From Chryseobacterium gleum (lineage in GTDB: Bacteria; Bacteroidota; Bacteroidia; Flavobacteriales_F; PHOS-HE28): a DNA stretch of 61,023 nucleotides. Positions 44,881 to 53,473 of the stretch are shown here, in pieces (the first letter of the stretch is position 1; every line of letters starts with the position of its first letter). A program made the position numbers and the translations under genes. The notes beneath the pieces are model-generated. The model ran no database searches. It was given only the letters and a program-made list of their open reading frames with translations, and was not told the origin of the DNA. The stretch spans positions 1 to 61,023 of the forward strand of contig CAMCAZ010000016.1 in NCBI GenBank assembly GCA_945872795.1. The letters run 5' to 3'.

Positions 44881-45525
44881 ATGAGCGATCCACGCCACGT
44901 ACATCATCGTAAGGAATACACACAGGGAGAGTTGACCGAGAGCCAGGCGGGTGATGATCCCATCGCCCTCTTCGGCACTTGGTTGGAGGATGCCGAGCAG
45001 GCCGGTCTGCCCGAACCGCATGCCATGAACCTCTCGACCCTGGGTGCATACACCATCAGTTCGCGGATCGTGTTGCTTCGTTCGTTCGACATCAACGGCT
45101 TCGTGTTCTACTCGAACCACAATAGCCGGAAGGCGATGGACATCGAGCGTGACCCACGCGCGGCACTGGTGTTCTTCTGGCCGGGACTGGAACGCCAGGT
45201 GCGTGTGGAAGGACGGGTGGAGATGGTGAGCGATGCGGAGTCCGATGCCTACTTCGCATCGCGTCCCTTGGAGAGCCGCATTGGGGCATGGAGCAGCGAT
45301 CAAAGCCGCGTAGTGGAGAACAGGGAGCAGTTGGAGCAGCGCTTCGAACGATGGAAAGAACGCTTCGCCGATGGCATGGTGCCACGGCCTTTGCATTGGG
45401 GAGGCTACCGTGTTCGTCCGGTGCGCATCGAGTTCTGGCAGGGGCGTGCCAGCCGTCTGCATGATCGTCTGGCATACGAGCATATGAACGACGGCACGTG
45501 GATGCGCATGCGACTTCAGCCCTGA
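44881..45525 (+). CDS. pdxH: Pyridoxamine 5'-phosphate oxidase
   Basis: 214 residues, the usual length. FMN- and PLP-binding segments include SSRIVLLRSFDINGFVFYSN, then RKAMDIERDPRAALVFFWPG, then LERQVRVEGRVEMVSDAES, and the C-terminal RPVRIEFWQGRASRLHDRL. It oxidises pyridoxine and pyridoxamine phosphate to PLP, using FMN and oxygen, in the cytoplasm. PLP-dependent aminotransferases are encoded nearby (43349, 50457), but there is no sign of co-regulation. A strong hairpin terminator follows. Confidence 0.96.
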   Translation: MSDPRHVHHRKEYTQGELTESQAGDDPIALFGTWLEDAEQAGLPEPHAMNLSTLGAYTISSRIVLLRSFDINGFVFYSNHNSRKAMDIERDPRAALVFFWPGLERQVRVEGRVEMVSDAESDAYFASRPLESRIGAWSSDQSRVVENREQLEQRFERWKERFADGMVPRPLHWGGYRVRPVRIEFWQGRASRLHDRLAYEHMNDGTWMRMRLQP

Positions 45526-45549
45526 TGCGACGAAAGGTCCTGAATGCAG

Positions 45550-45578
45550 AAGACCCCCCGGATTCCGGGGGGTCTTTG
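45550..45578. terminator. Bidirectional Rho-independent terminator between pdxH and the H1-like gene
   Basis: A perfect 12-bp stem AAGACCCCCCGG/CCGGGGGGTCTT (45550-45561 with 45565-45576) with loop ATT lies between two convergent genes. T-rich bases follow on the plus strand and the symmetric A-run serves the minus strand. Confidence 0.85.
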
Positions 45579-45598
45579 CTTCTGTAGGGATCGGATCC

Positions 45599-45871
45599 TT
45601 ACTTCTTCTTGGCAGCAGCTTTCTTCGGAGCGGCCTTCTTTGCAGCGGCCTTCTTCGGAGCAGCAGCCTTCTTCGGAGCAGCAGCCTTCTTCGGAGCAGC
45701 CTTCTTAGCTGCAGCCTTTTTGGGAGCAGCCTTCTTGGCAGCAGCCTTCTTAGGCGCAGCTTTTTTGGCGGTCGCCTTCTTGGCAGCGGCTACGCGCTTT
45801 GCCGGACGGGCTTTACCAGTGCTACCTGCGGTACGCTTTCCTTTCTTCGTCTTCATATCACCTTTTCCCAT
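45599..45871 (-). CDS. Histone H1-like Lys/Ala-rich protein
   Basis: About 90 residues. After MGKGDMKTKKGKRTAGSTGK the protein is an almost pure repeat of KKAAPKKAAAKK-type units to the last residue, resembling chlamydial Hc2 and other bacterial H1-like proteins. Such tails neutralise and compact DNA without folding. Start at 45871 or at Met 45856 (MKTKKGKRT); the longer frame from 45943 would begin upstream of the promoter box at 45896-45903. Likely an abundant nucleoid protein. The number of repeat units may vary between strains. Confidence 0.82.
   Translation of the reverse strand: MGKGDMKTKKGKRTAGSTGKARPAKRVAAAKKATAKKAAPKKAAAKKAAPKKAAAKKAAPKKAAAPKKAAAPKKAAAKKAAPKKAAAKKK
45609..45800 (-). 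repeat. Short in-frame DNA repeats coding KKAAP/KKAAA units
   Basis: Tandem, imperfect 12-15 base repeats (GCAGCCTTCTT and GGAGCAGCCTTCTT on the plus strand) encode the Lys/Ala tail. They are a slippage-prone coding tract rather than a non-coding array. Confidence 0.8.
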
Positions 45872-46192
45872 TGTCTGGAGTGTTAAGGGTTTGGTCAAAA
45901 GTATCTGGATGGAGATACGCGGACGACGTTGCACATGTTTCAATTGTCAACCGGTCCGTGTCAATAACCATGACACATTCTCATCATGATTCACCAACGC
46001 ATCACGTGTGATCTGCAACGCATGAAGTGTTGATGCCGTGATGCAGTGATGCTCTGAAAGCCTTGCTGCGCGATACGTACAGAGTGTCGTCCGTGTTGCC
46101 GATGTGATATGGCGTCGATCATGCATAGTGATCTCCGCGGAGTGTTGCATGCCATGTGCACATGCTGTTGATCGTGTTGAAGAACGTGTTCC
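45872..46192. other. Intergenic region between the H1-like gene and trmH, with a promoter box and octamer repeats
   Basis: About 320 bases with no believable gene. It holds the H1-like gene's promoter box (45896-45903) and a run of three TGATGC units spaced exactly eight bases apart (46031, 46039, 46047). The rest looks unstructured. Confidence 0.5.
45896..45903 (-). promoter_or_regulatory. -7 promoter box of the H1-like gene
   Basis: TACTTTTG on the minus strand matches TAnnTTTG, 25 bases before Met 45871. No -33 TTG at the usual spacing. Confidence 0.55.
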
Positions 46193-46867
46193 TTACGAAC
46201 GTTCATTGGCGCGGAAGCGCGCTTCGAGATGCGCAGAACTGTGCACCACCTTGCGTGCCCATTCCAACTTCAATGCGTTGCGATCGTCATCCGACAACTG
46301 CCATTGCACCTCGCTCGCTCGCAAGCGTTCCATCACTGTGTACAGCACGATCGCTGCGGACACCGAGATGTTGTAGCTCTCCGTGAAACCGTACATCGGT
46401 ATGCGCAGATGCATGTCCGCATGTTCCATCAGAATGTCGCTCGCACCGGTGAGCTCCGTTCCGAAGCAGAAGGCCATGGGTCGTTCCAGGTCGATGTTGG
46501 CGGGTGTCACATCCGCTGCGCGCGGAGAGGTCACCACGATCTGGTATCCCTGTTGTTTGAGCTGATGCATGCATCGCAGGGTGTTGTCATCACCTTCACG
46601 GTGCCGGTGCATGTTCACCCATTTTGATGATCCCAGGGTGACGTCGGGATTGACCGTGTACTTGTTACGGTTCTCGATGATATGCATGTCCTGTATGCCG
46701 AGCAGGTCGGCCGTCCGGACCACGGCACTCGCGTTGTGCGCTTGGTAGATGTCCTCCAGCACCACGGTGATATGTCGGGTACGCAGGGGGGCAAGGCGGT
46801 CGAAGAGTGCGCGCTTGTTGTCAGAGATGAACTCACTGAGCTGCTCGTACAGTCGTTCGTCGGTCAT
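46193..46867 (-). CDS. TrmH-type tRNA/rRNA 2'-O-methyltransferase (SPOUT family)
   Basis: 224 residues. The knot motifs are present: motif 1 in VLEDIYQAHNASAVVRTADL (with the catalytic Arg), motif 2 in MAFCFGTELTGASDILM, and motif 3 in LRIPMYGFTESYNISVSAAI. The protein matches TrmH (tRNA Gm18 methylase) better than the rRNA-specific RlmB because it lacks RlmB's N-terminal extension. It uses SAM. Symbol withheld because the exact target base is not provable here. Confidence 0.9.
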   Translation of the reverse strand: MTDERLYEQLSEFISDNKRALFDRLAPLRTRHITVVLEDIYQAHNASAVVRTADLLGIQDMHIIENRNKYTVNPDVTLGSSKWVNMHRHREGDDNTLRCMHQLKQQGYQIVVTSPRAADVTPANIDLERPMAFCFGTELTGASDILMEHADMHLRIPMYGFTESYNISVSAAIVLYTVMERLRASEVQWQLSDDDRNALKLEWARKVVHSSAHLEARFRANERS

Positions 46868-46895
46868 GGTGTGGTCGATGGCGGGGGTACAAAGA

Positions 46896-46925
46896 AAAAG
46901 TCCCCTGCGGTTGCAGGGGACTTTT
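46896..46925. terminator. Strong hairpin terminator after the HU gene
   Basis: A perfect 13-bp stem AAAAGTCCCCTGC/GCAGGGGACTTTT with loop GGTT, 18 bases after the HU stop. Read on the minus strand it is followed by CTTTG. It also separates HU from trmH. Confidence 0.85.
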
Positions 46926-46943
46926 CAGCAGTTGCGGGAAGGA

Positions 46944-47222
46944 TCACTTCACCTTGCTCTGCAGGTCGGCGCCGGCTTTGAACTTCACAACCTTCTTGGC
47001 AGCGATCTTGATCTCTTTGCCGGTCTGTGGGTTACGGCCTTTGCGGGCAGCGCGCTTGGTGATGGAGAAGGTGCCGAAGCCGACGAGGGCAACGCGCTCG
47101 CCTTTCTTCAGTGCCTTCGTGGTGCTGGTCACGAAAGCGTCCAGTGCGCGCTTCGCATCAGCCTTGGAGATCTTCGCATCAGCGGCGATCGCCTCGATCA
47201 ATTCAGCCTTGTTCAAGCCCAT
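46944..47222 (-). CDS. HU-family DNA-binding protein
   Basis: 92 residues. The HU fold is clear: [20 protein letters not shown] at the start, then [20 protein letters not shown], and the DNA-binding arm [20 protein letters not shown]. Met 47222 is favoured because a textbook promoter sits 45 bases upstream; the longer frame to 47363 would cross it. HU dimers bend and compact DNA. One of three basic DNA-binding-type proteins within 7 kb, with the H1-like protein and the H1-tail/START fusion. Confidence 0.95.
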   Translation of the reverse strand: MGLNKAELIEAIAADAKISKADAKRALDAFVTSTTKALKKGERVALVGFGTFSITKRAARKGRNPQTGKEIKIAAKKVVKFKAGADLQSKVK

Positions 47223-47266
47223 GGTTGTAAGTGTTTGAGTTGGTTTGTGTTTGTTGAACTCACGGG

Positions 47267-47296
47267 CAAATGTATCTGCGTTTCCACGTCTGTCAA
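47267..47296 (-). promoter_or_regulatory. Bacteroidota-type promoter of the HU gene (TTG, 19 bases, TACATTTG)
   Basis: On the minus strand TTG at 47296-47294 is followed by exactly 19 bases and then TACATTTG at 47274-47267. This matches both halves of the -33/-7 consensus of Bacteroidota primary sigma. The start of transcription is expected near 47260, giving a leader of roughly 38 bases. It is the cleanest promoter in the window. Confidence 0.85.
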
Positions 47297-47446
47297 GGGT
47301 TTCCGACGGGATGCGCGGAGAATGTTGAAAAATCTGGTGTTTTGTTGATAAGTGCAGCTGCATCCCGCCCCCATCAAGGGTTTGCGAAGGACTGCCCAGG
47401 CCGCATTTGGAGGCGTTGGGTCAACAACTACATGCGTTGCCGCGGA

Positions 47447-48424
47447 TCATTCCACGACCACCCGTATGCCTTCCCGTTGCTGGAGGCCACGGATGAAGTC
47501 GGCGGCCTGCATGCGCTTGCGTCCTTCGGGTTGCACATCCAGCAACTCCAGCCAGTGATCGGAGCAGGCGAGCAGCAGCCGGTCGCCAACGATGCGGATC
47601 GCCCCGGTCACGCCGCCGGAAGCTTCCTCGGTTTGTCGTGTCCGGAACACCTTCATCTTGATCGCCGGCTTTCCGGATTGTTGCCACATGCACCACGCGG
47701 CCGGATAAGGACTGAGCCCACGCACCAGGTCATGCACCCTGCGCGCCGACGTATCGGGGGGCATCATACCGGTCAGGGACGTCAACTTCGGTGCCTCTCG
47801 CAACTCACCGCTGCTCTCCTGGGGATGCGCCGTCAGTGTTCCTTCAAAGAGACCGGTCAGGGTGCGGACCATGAGCGTGGCGCCGACGGTCATCATACGG
47901 TCATGCAGTTCACCCGCCGTTTCATCCGGACCGATGGCCATACATTCCTGTAGGAGCATGTCTCCGGTATCGATGACCTGCTGGATGCGGAAGGTGGTGA
48001 CGCCGGAAACGCGTTCGCCATTGATGATGGCCCAGTTGATCGGTGCGGCGCCGCGGTACTGCGGCAACAAGGATGCATGCAGGTTGATGGTTCCGAGTGC
48101 CGGTCGGTCCCACACCGCTTCGGGCAGCATGCGGAAGGCCACCACCACCTGTACGGTCGCATCGAACGCCGCCAGTTCAGCAAGGAACTCAGGGGCCTTC
48201 AAGCGTTCCGGTTGCAGCACCGGAAGACCGAGCTCCAGTGCACGCAGCTTTACAGCGGACATACGCATGGTCAATCCCCGCCCGGCCGGACGATCCGGCG
48301 CAGTGACCACGGCCACCACGTTCATCCCTGCCGAGACCAGTGCGTTCAAGGTGCCCACTGCGAACTCAGGCGTTCCCAGGAATACGATGCGTTGCCCGGG
48401 ATGGATCTTGGTCATACTGTTCAT
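47447..48424 (-). CDS. fmt: Methionyl-tRNA formyltransferase
   Basis: 325 residues, the normal length. The formyl-transfer domain shows RIVFLGTPEFAVGTLNALVS, VTAPDRPAGRGL and the active-site INLHASLLPQYRGAAPINWA (Asn, His), followed by GVTTFRIQQVIDTGDMLLQE. The C-terminal OB-fold-like domain includes ARRVHDLVRGLSPYPAAWCM. It formylates Met on initiator tRNA. The frame runs to 48823, overlapping recQ; start 48424 (MNSMTKIHPG) is used, with Met 48415 as an alternative. It follows recQ on the same strand. Confidence 0.95.
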   Translation of the reverse strand: MNSMTKIHPGQRIVFLGTPEFAVGTLNALVSAGMNVVAVVTAPDRPAGRGLTMRMSAVKLRALELGLPVLQPERLKAPEFLAELAAFDATVQVVVAFRMLPEAVWDRPALGTINLHASLLPQYRGAAPINWAIINGERVSGVTTFRIQQVIDTGDMLLQECMAIGPDETAGELHDRMMTVGATLMVRTLTGLFEGTLTAHPQESSGELREAPKLTSLTGMMPPDTSARRVHDLVRGLSPYPAAWCMWQQSGKPAIKMKVFRTRQTEEASGGVTGAIRIVGDRLLLACSDHWLELLDVQPEGRKRMQAADFIRGLQQREGIRVVVE

Positions 48425-48518
48425 GGACGATAAAAGAGGAACGTCGGTGGCTGCTTGTTCAGGGCGTGAAAGTTCGGCGATCTCCTGCAGGTCAGTGCCC
48501 ATTGCGTCCACTGCTGAC

Positions 48519-50357
48519 TTAGAGCGCGCCCTCTTCATCGAGTTTCCAACGCAAGGCTTCGACATCAGGTTCAAGCACATGGGGCGGCTCGGTCGGAACG
48601 GAGAGCGGGACACCATGACCATAGTTCCGGATGTTCGTCGATCGGCAGTTGTCACACTGGCCGCAATCCCTTTCCAGGCCTTCACCGAAATAGGCGAGGA
48701 GCATCCGCGATCGGCATTCGCTGCCATGAACGAACCTGAGCATGGCATCACAGCGCAACTGGGCACGCTCTTGTCGCAGTTTGAGCGAGGCCGGGTCCAA
48801 CTGCAGGCGCTGGGCATCCGCACGGGGCTGAAGCAGGGTCAATGACGGAAGGTCGTTCCGCTGCCGGTAGGCGATGATGCCGAGCTTGTTCAAACGTTCC
48901 AGTCCAGCGATGACCTTCGCGGTTGTTGTAGCCATCACACTGGCCATTCGGGATTCATCGATGATGGATGCCTCCTCGAAGAGCCCGCCGTGCAGTCGAA
49001 GAAGGGTTTCCAGCAGTGGGCCGTTGCGGGCATCACGGACGCGTGTGTCGTAGACCACCTTCGCATGGGCTGTGATGAACACGCGTGAAGGGGAATGAAC
49101 ACCGTCAGAGAGTGCGATGCGCCCATCAAGCTCCAGCACTTTCAAGGCGTTCGCCACCACACTGGGTGCAAGGGCGGTGCGCTGTGCAAGCGTCGAGATC
49201 TGGAGCGGGTAGCTTTCCATGAACCCGGACCCCAGGGCAATGCCATGTTGATCGGCAAAGGCCTGATACACCGCACGCACATGGGCCAAAGGTGGAAAGG
49301 AGGCGATGACCTTTTCCAGGGCGCGCTCGTCATCACCGGGTGCGGTCAGCAGGAAGGCATATGAGGTCCTTCCGTCCCGTCCCGCGCGCCCAGCTTCTTG
49401 GTAGTAGCTCTCCAGGTCCGGTGGCAGTTCCATGTGCACCACGCTGCGCACATCGGCCTTGTCGATCCCCATGCCAAAGGCGTTCGTCGCGACCACACAA
49501 CGCAGTTCGTTGGAGGTCCAGGACTGCTGGATGCGATCGCGGGTGGCATGGTCCAGGCCGGCATGGTAGGCCTGGGCGGAATGCCCATGATGGTTGAGGA
49601 ACTGTGCGAGCCGGACCGTCTGGCGGCGATCCCGGACATAGACGATGGCACTTCCGGGCACATGTTGCATGACGCGCAGCAGGCGTCCGGTGCGGTCCTC
49701 GCCTTTGCTCATCCACAGCACGAGCTCCGGACGATGGAAGGAACCGCGCACCACGTTCTCTTGTGCGAAGTCCAATTGGTGCATGATGTCCGTGGCCACT
49801 TCTGCGGTCGCGGAAGCGGTCAGTGCCAGCACGGGAACCCGGGGCAGTAGGGCGCGCACCTCACGGATGCGTTGGTAGGCCGGCCGGAAGTCATAGCCCC
49901 ATTGGGAGATGCAGTGTGCCTCATCCACGGCGAGGAGCCCGATGGGCATGCGGGTGACCCGGGCGAGGAACAGTTCGGAGGCGAGTCGCTCAGGTGATAC
50001 ATAGAGGAAGGACAACTTGCTCAGCGCCGCGCTTTCCAGGGTATTGTCGATCTCGGCGTGGCTCATGCCCGAGGTGAGCGCCCCTGCGGAGACGCCCATG
50101 GAACGCAGGCGCTGCACCTGGTCCTTCATCAGGGCGATGAGCGGTGAAACCACCAGGCACATGCGGCCCATGGCCAGGGCGGGAACTTGGAAACAGAGGC
50201 TTTTGCCCCCGCCGGTGGGCAGCAGGGCAAGGGTGTCCTTCCCCTCCAGCGCCTGCCGGATGATCTGCTCCTGCATGGGACGGAACTCCCGGAATCCCCA
50301 GTGCCGCAGCAGCACTGCGTGGATGTCCTCCCGTTCGCCGCCGGTCTCGTTGCTCAT
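48519..50357 (-). CDS. recQ: RecQ-family ATP-dependent DNA helicase
   Basis: 612 residues. Motif I is LALLPTGGGKSLCFQVPALA (Lys52) and motif II is LLAVDEAHCISQWGYDFRPA. The helicase half ends with HMELPPDLESYYQEAGRAGR. The RQC zinc site is CRSRMLLAYFGEGLERDCGQ, then CDNCR. The HRDC domain seems absent: after the zinc module only about 40 residues remain, so this is a short RecQ as in many Bacteroidota. It unwinds 3'-tailed DNA in recombination and fork repair. Confidence 0.93.
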   Translation of the reverse strand: MSNETGGEREDIHAVLLRHWGFREFRPMQEQIIRQALEGKDTLALLPTGGGKSLCFQVPALAMGRMCLVVSPLIALMKDQVQRLRSMGVSAGALTSGMSHAEIDNTLESAALSKLSFLYVSPERLASELFLARVTRMPIGLLAVDEAHCISQWGYDFRPAYQRIREVRALLPRVPVLALTASATAEVATDIMHQLDFAQENVVRGSFHRPELVLWMSKGEDRTGRLLRVMQHVPGSAIVYVRDRRQTVRLAQFLNHHGHSAQAYHAGLDHATRDRIQQSWTSNELRCVVATNAFGMGIDKADVRSVVHMELPPDLESYYQEAGRAGRDGRTSYAFLLTAPGDDERALEKVIASFPPLAHVRAVYQAFADQHGIALGSGFMESYPLQISTLAQRTALAPSVVANALKVLELDGRIALSDGVHSPSRVFITAHAKVVYDTRVRDARNGPLLETLLRLHGGLFEEASIIDESRMASVMATTTAKVIAGLERLNKLGIIAYRQRNDLPSLTLLQPRADAQRLQLDPASLKLRQERAQLRCDAMLRFVHGSECRSRMLLAYFGEGLERDCGQCDNCRSTNIRNYGHGVPLSVPTEPPHVLEPDVEALRWKLDEEGAL

Positions 50358-50422
50358 GTGGGATCAGGCATCCTGTGGGTGTGAGCGCTACCTTGTCCGC
50401 GGAACCGCTCCGCGTGATCGGT

Positions 50423-50430
50423 TACCTTTG
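50423..50430 (+). promoter_or_regulatory. -7 promoter box of ilvE
   Basis: TACCTTTG, a perfect match, ends 26 bases before the ATG at 50457. No TTG at 19-base spacing. Confidence 0.6.
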
Positions 50431-50456
50431 TTCTACTATCAGCAAGCTTTCGCGCA

Positions 50457-51524
50457 ATGATCACAACCGGGCAAAAGATAGCCATCCAACGCACTGACCG
50501 CTCACGTCTGGCCTCCACAGATCTTCAGGACATCAAGTTCGGCAGGGTGTTCAGCGATCACATGTTCGTCATGGACTATGTCGATGGCGCTTGGAAGGAG
50601 CCGGTCATCATGCCTTTCGCGGATCTGCAGATGAGCCCGGCGGCCTTGGTGCTGCATTATAGCCAGACCATCTTTGAAGGACTCAAGGCCTACCGTGCAG
50701 ATGATGGTTCTGTCGGCATCTTCCGGCCCAAGGACAACATTGCCCGGATGAACCGCAGTGCGGTGCGCATGTGCATGCCGCAGATCCCCGAGGAGTTGTT
50801 CCTGGAGGCCCTCACCACCTTGGTGGGCGAGGACCGCAACTGGATCCCCGAGGGTGATGGCGCCGCACTCTACATCAGGCCCTTCATGTTCGCCAGTGAT
50901 GAGTACATCGGTGTCAAACCCAGCGATGGCTATCGTTTCATCATTTTCACCTGCCCTGTGCGCGGCTACTATTCCGAGCCGGTGCGTGTGAAGATCGAGA
51001 CCACTTACAGCCGAGCCTTCCCCGGAGGGACCGGTGAGGCCAAGTGCGGTGGAAACTATGCGGGCGGATTGTATCCGGCCAAGATGGGACAGGACGCCGG
51101 TTTCCACCAGCTGATCTGGACCGATGGCCTGACCCATCAGTACATCGAGGAAAGTGGCACCATGAACGTGTTCTTTAATATTGACGGCACCCTGGTGACC
51201 CCGGCATTGGACGGTACCATCCTGCGTGGTGTGACCCGCGACAGCATCATCCGCATCGCCAAGGATGAAGGTTTCCCGGTCGAGGAGCGTCGCGTATCCG
51301 TGGAGGAGATCGTGACGGCCGCCCGCGAGAAGCGTCTCGTCTCGGCCTTCGGTGCCGGCACGGCTGCCACCATCGCACACATTGCATCCATTGCACATGG
51401 TGATGAGGTCTTTGAACTTCCCGCCATCGGAGAGCGCAAGCTCGCGGAGCGGATCGGCAGTGTGCTGGATGGCATCCGCCGTGGTCACCTCACCGACAAG
51501 TACGGTTGGGTGGTGCGTGTGTGA
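50457..51524 (+). CDS. ilvE: Branched-chain amino acid aminotransferase
   Basis: 355 residues of the larger, class II-like branched-chain aminotransferase form. Key segments are SQTIFEGLKAYRADDGSVGI, AALYIRPFMFASDEYIGVKP, the PLP-lysine region KCGGNYAGGLYPAKMGQDAG, and YIEESGTMNVFFNIDGTLVT with EESG near the cofactor. It transfers the amino group between glutamate and leucine, isoleucine or valine. The gene stands alone with its own promoter box and a terminator. Confidence 0.93.
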   Translation: MITTGQKIAIQRTDRSRLASTDLQDIKFGRVFSDHMFVMDYVDGAWKEPVIMPFADLQMSPAALVLHYSQTIFEGLKAYRADDGSVGIFRPKDNIARMNRSAVRMCMPQIPEELFLEALTTLVGEDRNWIPEGDGAALYIRPFMFASDEYIGVKPSDGYRFIIFTCPVRGYYSEPVRVKIETTYSRAFPGGTGEAKCGGNYAGGLYPAKMGQDAGFHQLIWTDGLTHQYIEESGTMNVFFNIDGTLVTPALDGTILRGVTRDSIIRIAKDEGFPVEERRVSVEEIVTAAREKRLVSAFGAGTAATIAHIASIAHGDEVFELPAIGERKLAERIGSVLDGIRRGHLTDKYGWVVRV

Positions 51525-51549
51525 TCGGCGCCGTTGATGACCTGAACTG

Positions 51550-51582
51550 AATGGGGCCCGGAACGGGTCCCATTTCATTTCA
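51550..51582 (+). terminator. Rho-independent terminator of ilvE
   Basis: An 11-bp stem AATGGGGCCCG/CGGGTCCCATT (one G-T pair), loop GAA, tail TTCATTTC, 26 bases after the stop. It overlaps the 3' end of the convergent DnaJ-domain gene. Confidence 0.7.
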
Positions 51583-52042
51583 TCCGCAGTCCGTCCCAAC
51601 TATCAGGGATCACCACCAGGCCTGGGATGGAGAGGAACAGGACGTAGGACGGCCAGCCCAGGAAAACGATCCCCACGGTGATGCTGGCCAACAGGCTGAG
51701 GCCGAAGAGCAGGCCGGTGAGGTGAAGACCGATGAAGGCCCAATGCCTGGTGTTCATGTCCGGTCGGTCACTGGGCGAAGTGTTTCGTGGCACACCACCA
51801 GTGACCGGCCGCAGACGTGGTTCGAGGAGCAGTAACAAGGCATCGTGCCGTTCACGCTGCGCCGGGTCCATCAGCACGGTGTAGGCGTGGTGCACGGCAT
51901 GGAAGATGGTGGCCGAAGCGGGGGAGGACGCGCGGTCCGGATGGCACTGTTTCACCAGGTCCCGATAGGCCCGTTTGATCTCGGTGACGGTCGCGTGGCG
52001 CGATACTCCCAACACCTTGTAATGATCGTACTGCGTGGGCAT
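51575..52042 (-). CDS. DnaJ-domain membrane protein
   Basis: 155 residues. A J-domain at residues 5-68 (DHYKVLGVSRHATVTEIKRA, with HPD in VKQCHPDRASSP) should stimulate a DnaK ATPase. After a polar linker, two hydrophobic segments follow (about 105-125 and 125-148), so the J-domain is probably membrane-tethered on the cytoplasmic side. No zinc-finger or C-terminal DnaJ substrate domains. It may recruit DnaK to the membrane. Confidence 0.85.
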   Translation of the reverse strand: MPTQYDHYKVLGVSRHATVTEIKRAYRDLVKQCHPDRASSPASATIFHAVHHAYTVLMDPAQRERHDALLLLLEPRLRPVTGGVPRNTSPSDRPDMNTRHWAFIGLHLTGLLFGLSLLASITVGIVFLGWPSYVLFLSIPGLVVIPDSWDGLRMK

Positions 52043-52138
52043 GCTGCTTCCGTTCTTCAGGTGGGAGCCTCCGTTCCTCGAATGGTCCGTGTGCGATCCG
52101 GTGTCTTAGCGCATCTTAAGGTAGAAATTCCCGCGCAC

Positions 52139-53473
52139 ATGACGCACACGAGGTGCCTTCTTCTGCTGATGACGTGGCTCGGCGCAGGTTTGTTGCATGC
52201 CCAGGTCGGGGTGCTGAAAGGGCGTTTGCTGGACGCCGTGTCCGAACTGCCCGTGCAGGGCGCACACATCAGGACCACCGCTTCCGGAGGAACGATCTCG
52301 GACGCCAAGGGTGAGTACACCATCCCCATCGATACCGGCAGTACCGATAGCTTGTTCATCGGTCACCTTTCCTATGTGCCGGTGGCCAGGCCGGTCCCTG
52401 CTCTGGTGCACGGCGGTGGAGGGAGCGTCATCATCAAGCTGCAGCCCAGGACCTACAGTATTCCCGAGGTGCAGGTCACGCAGGCCAGGGCGGAAGTGGT
52501 GTATCGTCATGCCACCCTCAACGTGGGCAACTACGTGGTGAGCAATGAAGGCGTCTGGGTCCTGGTCTATGATCGGCCTCAGTTGTGGCATCCGGAACAG
52601 GAGGCCGGCATGCGCGAACTGAAGCGCGCACGGCTTCATCTGCTCGACACCCTGTTCAAGGAGCGGAGCTCCCTGGACATGCCGGAGCACGTACGGACCA
52701 TGCACGTGGACCATCGTGGTGATCCGGTGCTGGAGGGTGTGGGGCAGGCGTGGGTGCCGGTGTCCTCCGGTGGAAGGGTTCATGTGGAGCCGATCCCACT
52801 GAACACCTTGCATGAGGCTGTGCTGCCATGGACCGATACCGTGCCCGGTTGGTTGTTGGGCAATGATCGTCGGGAGGACTATCCTGCCTTCAACCACTTC
52901 GCGTTCGATCCGTCCACGCGCACCACCTTTCCCATCTGCAGTGTCGTGGATGAAGGAACCCTGCAATTGTTCCGATCACAGTACAAGTACATGGATGGAC
53001 GCAGCAAGGTCGTCGCCATGAACATGGAGCGCAAGCTCGGTGTGGACAAGGAGATCATCGCCGGGTATATGACCGGATTCCACCACGACCGCTATTTCCA
53101 TGTGCCCTATGCTCCCTTGTGGGTGGTCCAGGATACGCTCTGTGTCTTCGACCATGAACGGGGAGTGATCCGGAGGTCCACATTGAAGAGTGAAGTGTTG
53201 ATGGAAGTGCCGATCGCCTACCACAAGGACCAGCGCTGGGCATCCCTGCTGCTTTTCGATCGAGAGTTGGAGCAGGTGCATGTGGTGATGCGCAAGGGCA
53301 GCCGTACGCATCTGCGAAAGCTCGATGTGCGCACCGGGACCCTGTCCGAACCGTATATCCTGGAGCATGCCTATCCCGCTGAACTGCAGGTGCACGATGG
53401 GCATGTGTATTACACCTATCGTCCCGGAGGAGCCTGGGAGCAACGCACCTTGTACCGCGAGGAACTGCGGTGA
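52139..53473 (+). CDS. Exported protein with N-terminal carboxypeptidase-regulatory-like domain
   Basis: 444 residues. Met 52139 gives a signal peptide (MTHTRCLLLLMTWLGAGLLHAQ). Residues 24-110 are a CarboxypepD_reg-like beta-sandwich (GVLKGRLLDAVSELPVQGAH, then GGTISDAKGEYTIPID). This domain usually heads TonB-dependent receptors, but no plug or barrel follows. The rest has a repeated beta pattern (DRPQLWHPEQEAG, VVQDTLCVFDHERGVIRRST, LLFDRELEQVHVVM) suggestive of a beta-propeller. The frame is open upstream to 51845 but lies over the DnaJ-domain gene. Function unknown. Confidence 0.75.
   Translation: MTHTRCLLLLMTWLGAGLLHAQVGVLKGRLLDAVSELPVQGAHIRTTASGGTISDAKGEYTIPIDTGSTDSLFIGHLSYVPVARPVPALVHGGGGSVIIKLQPRTYSIPEVQVTQARAEVVYRHATLNVGNYVVSNEGVWVLVYDRPQLWHPEQEAGMRELKRARLHLLDTLFKERSSLDMPEHVRTMHVDHRGDPVLEGVGQAWVPVSSGGRVHVEPIPLNTLHEAVLPWTDTVPGWLLGNDRREDYPAFNHFAFDPSTRTTFPICSVVDEGTLQLFRSQYKYMDGRSKVVAMNMERKLGVDKEIIAGYMTGFHHDRYFHVPYAPLWVVQDTLCVFDHERGVIRRSTLKSEVLMEVPIAYHKDQRWASLLLFDRELEQVHVVMRKGSRTHLRKLDVRTGTLSEPYILEHAYPAELQVHDGHVYYTYRPGGAWEQRTLYREELR

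Noticed and set aside
45609-45800. A non-coding tandem repeat or CRISPR-like array
   Set aside because: The repeats keep one reading frame and code a Lys/Ala tail with promoter, start and stop in place.
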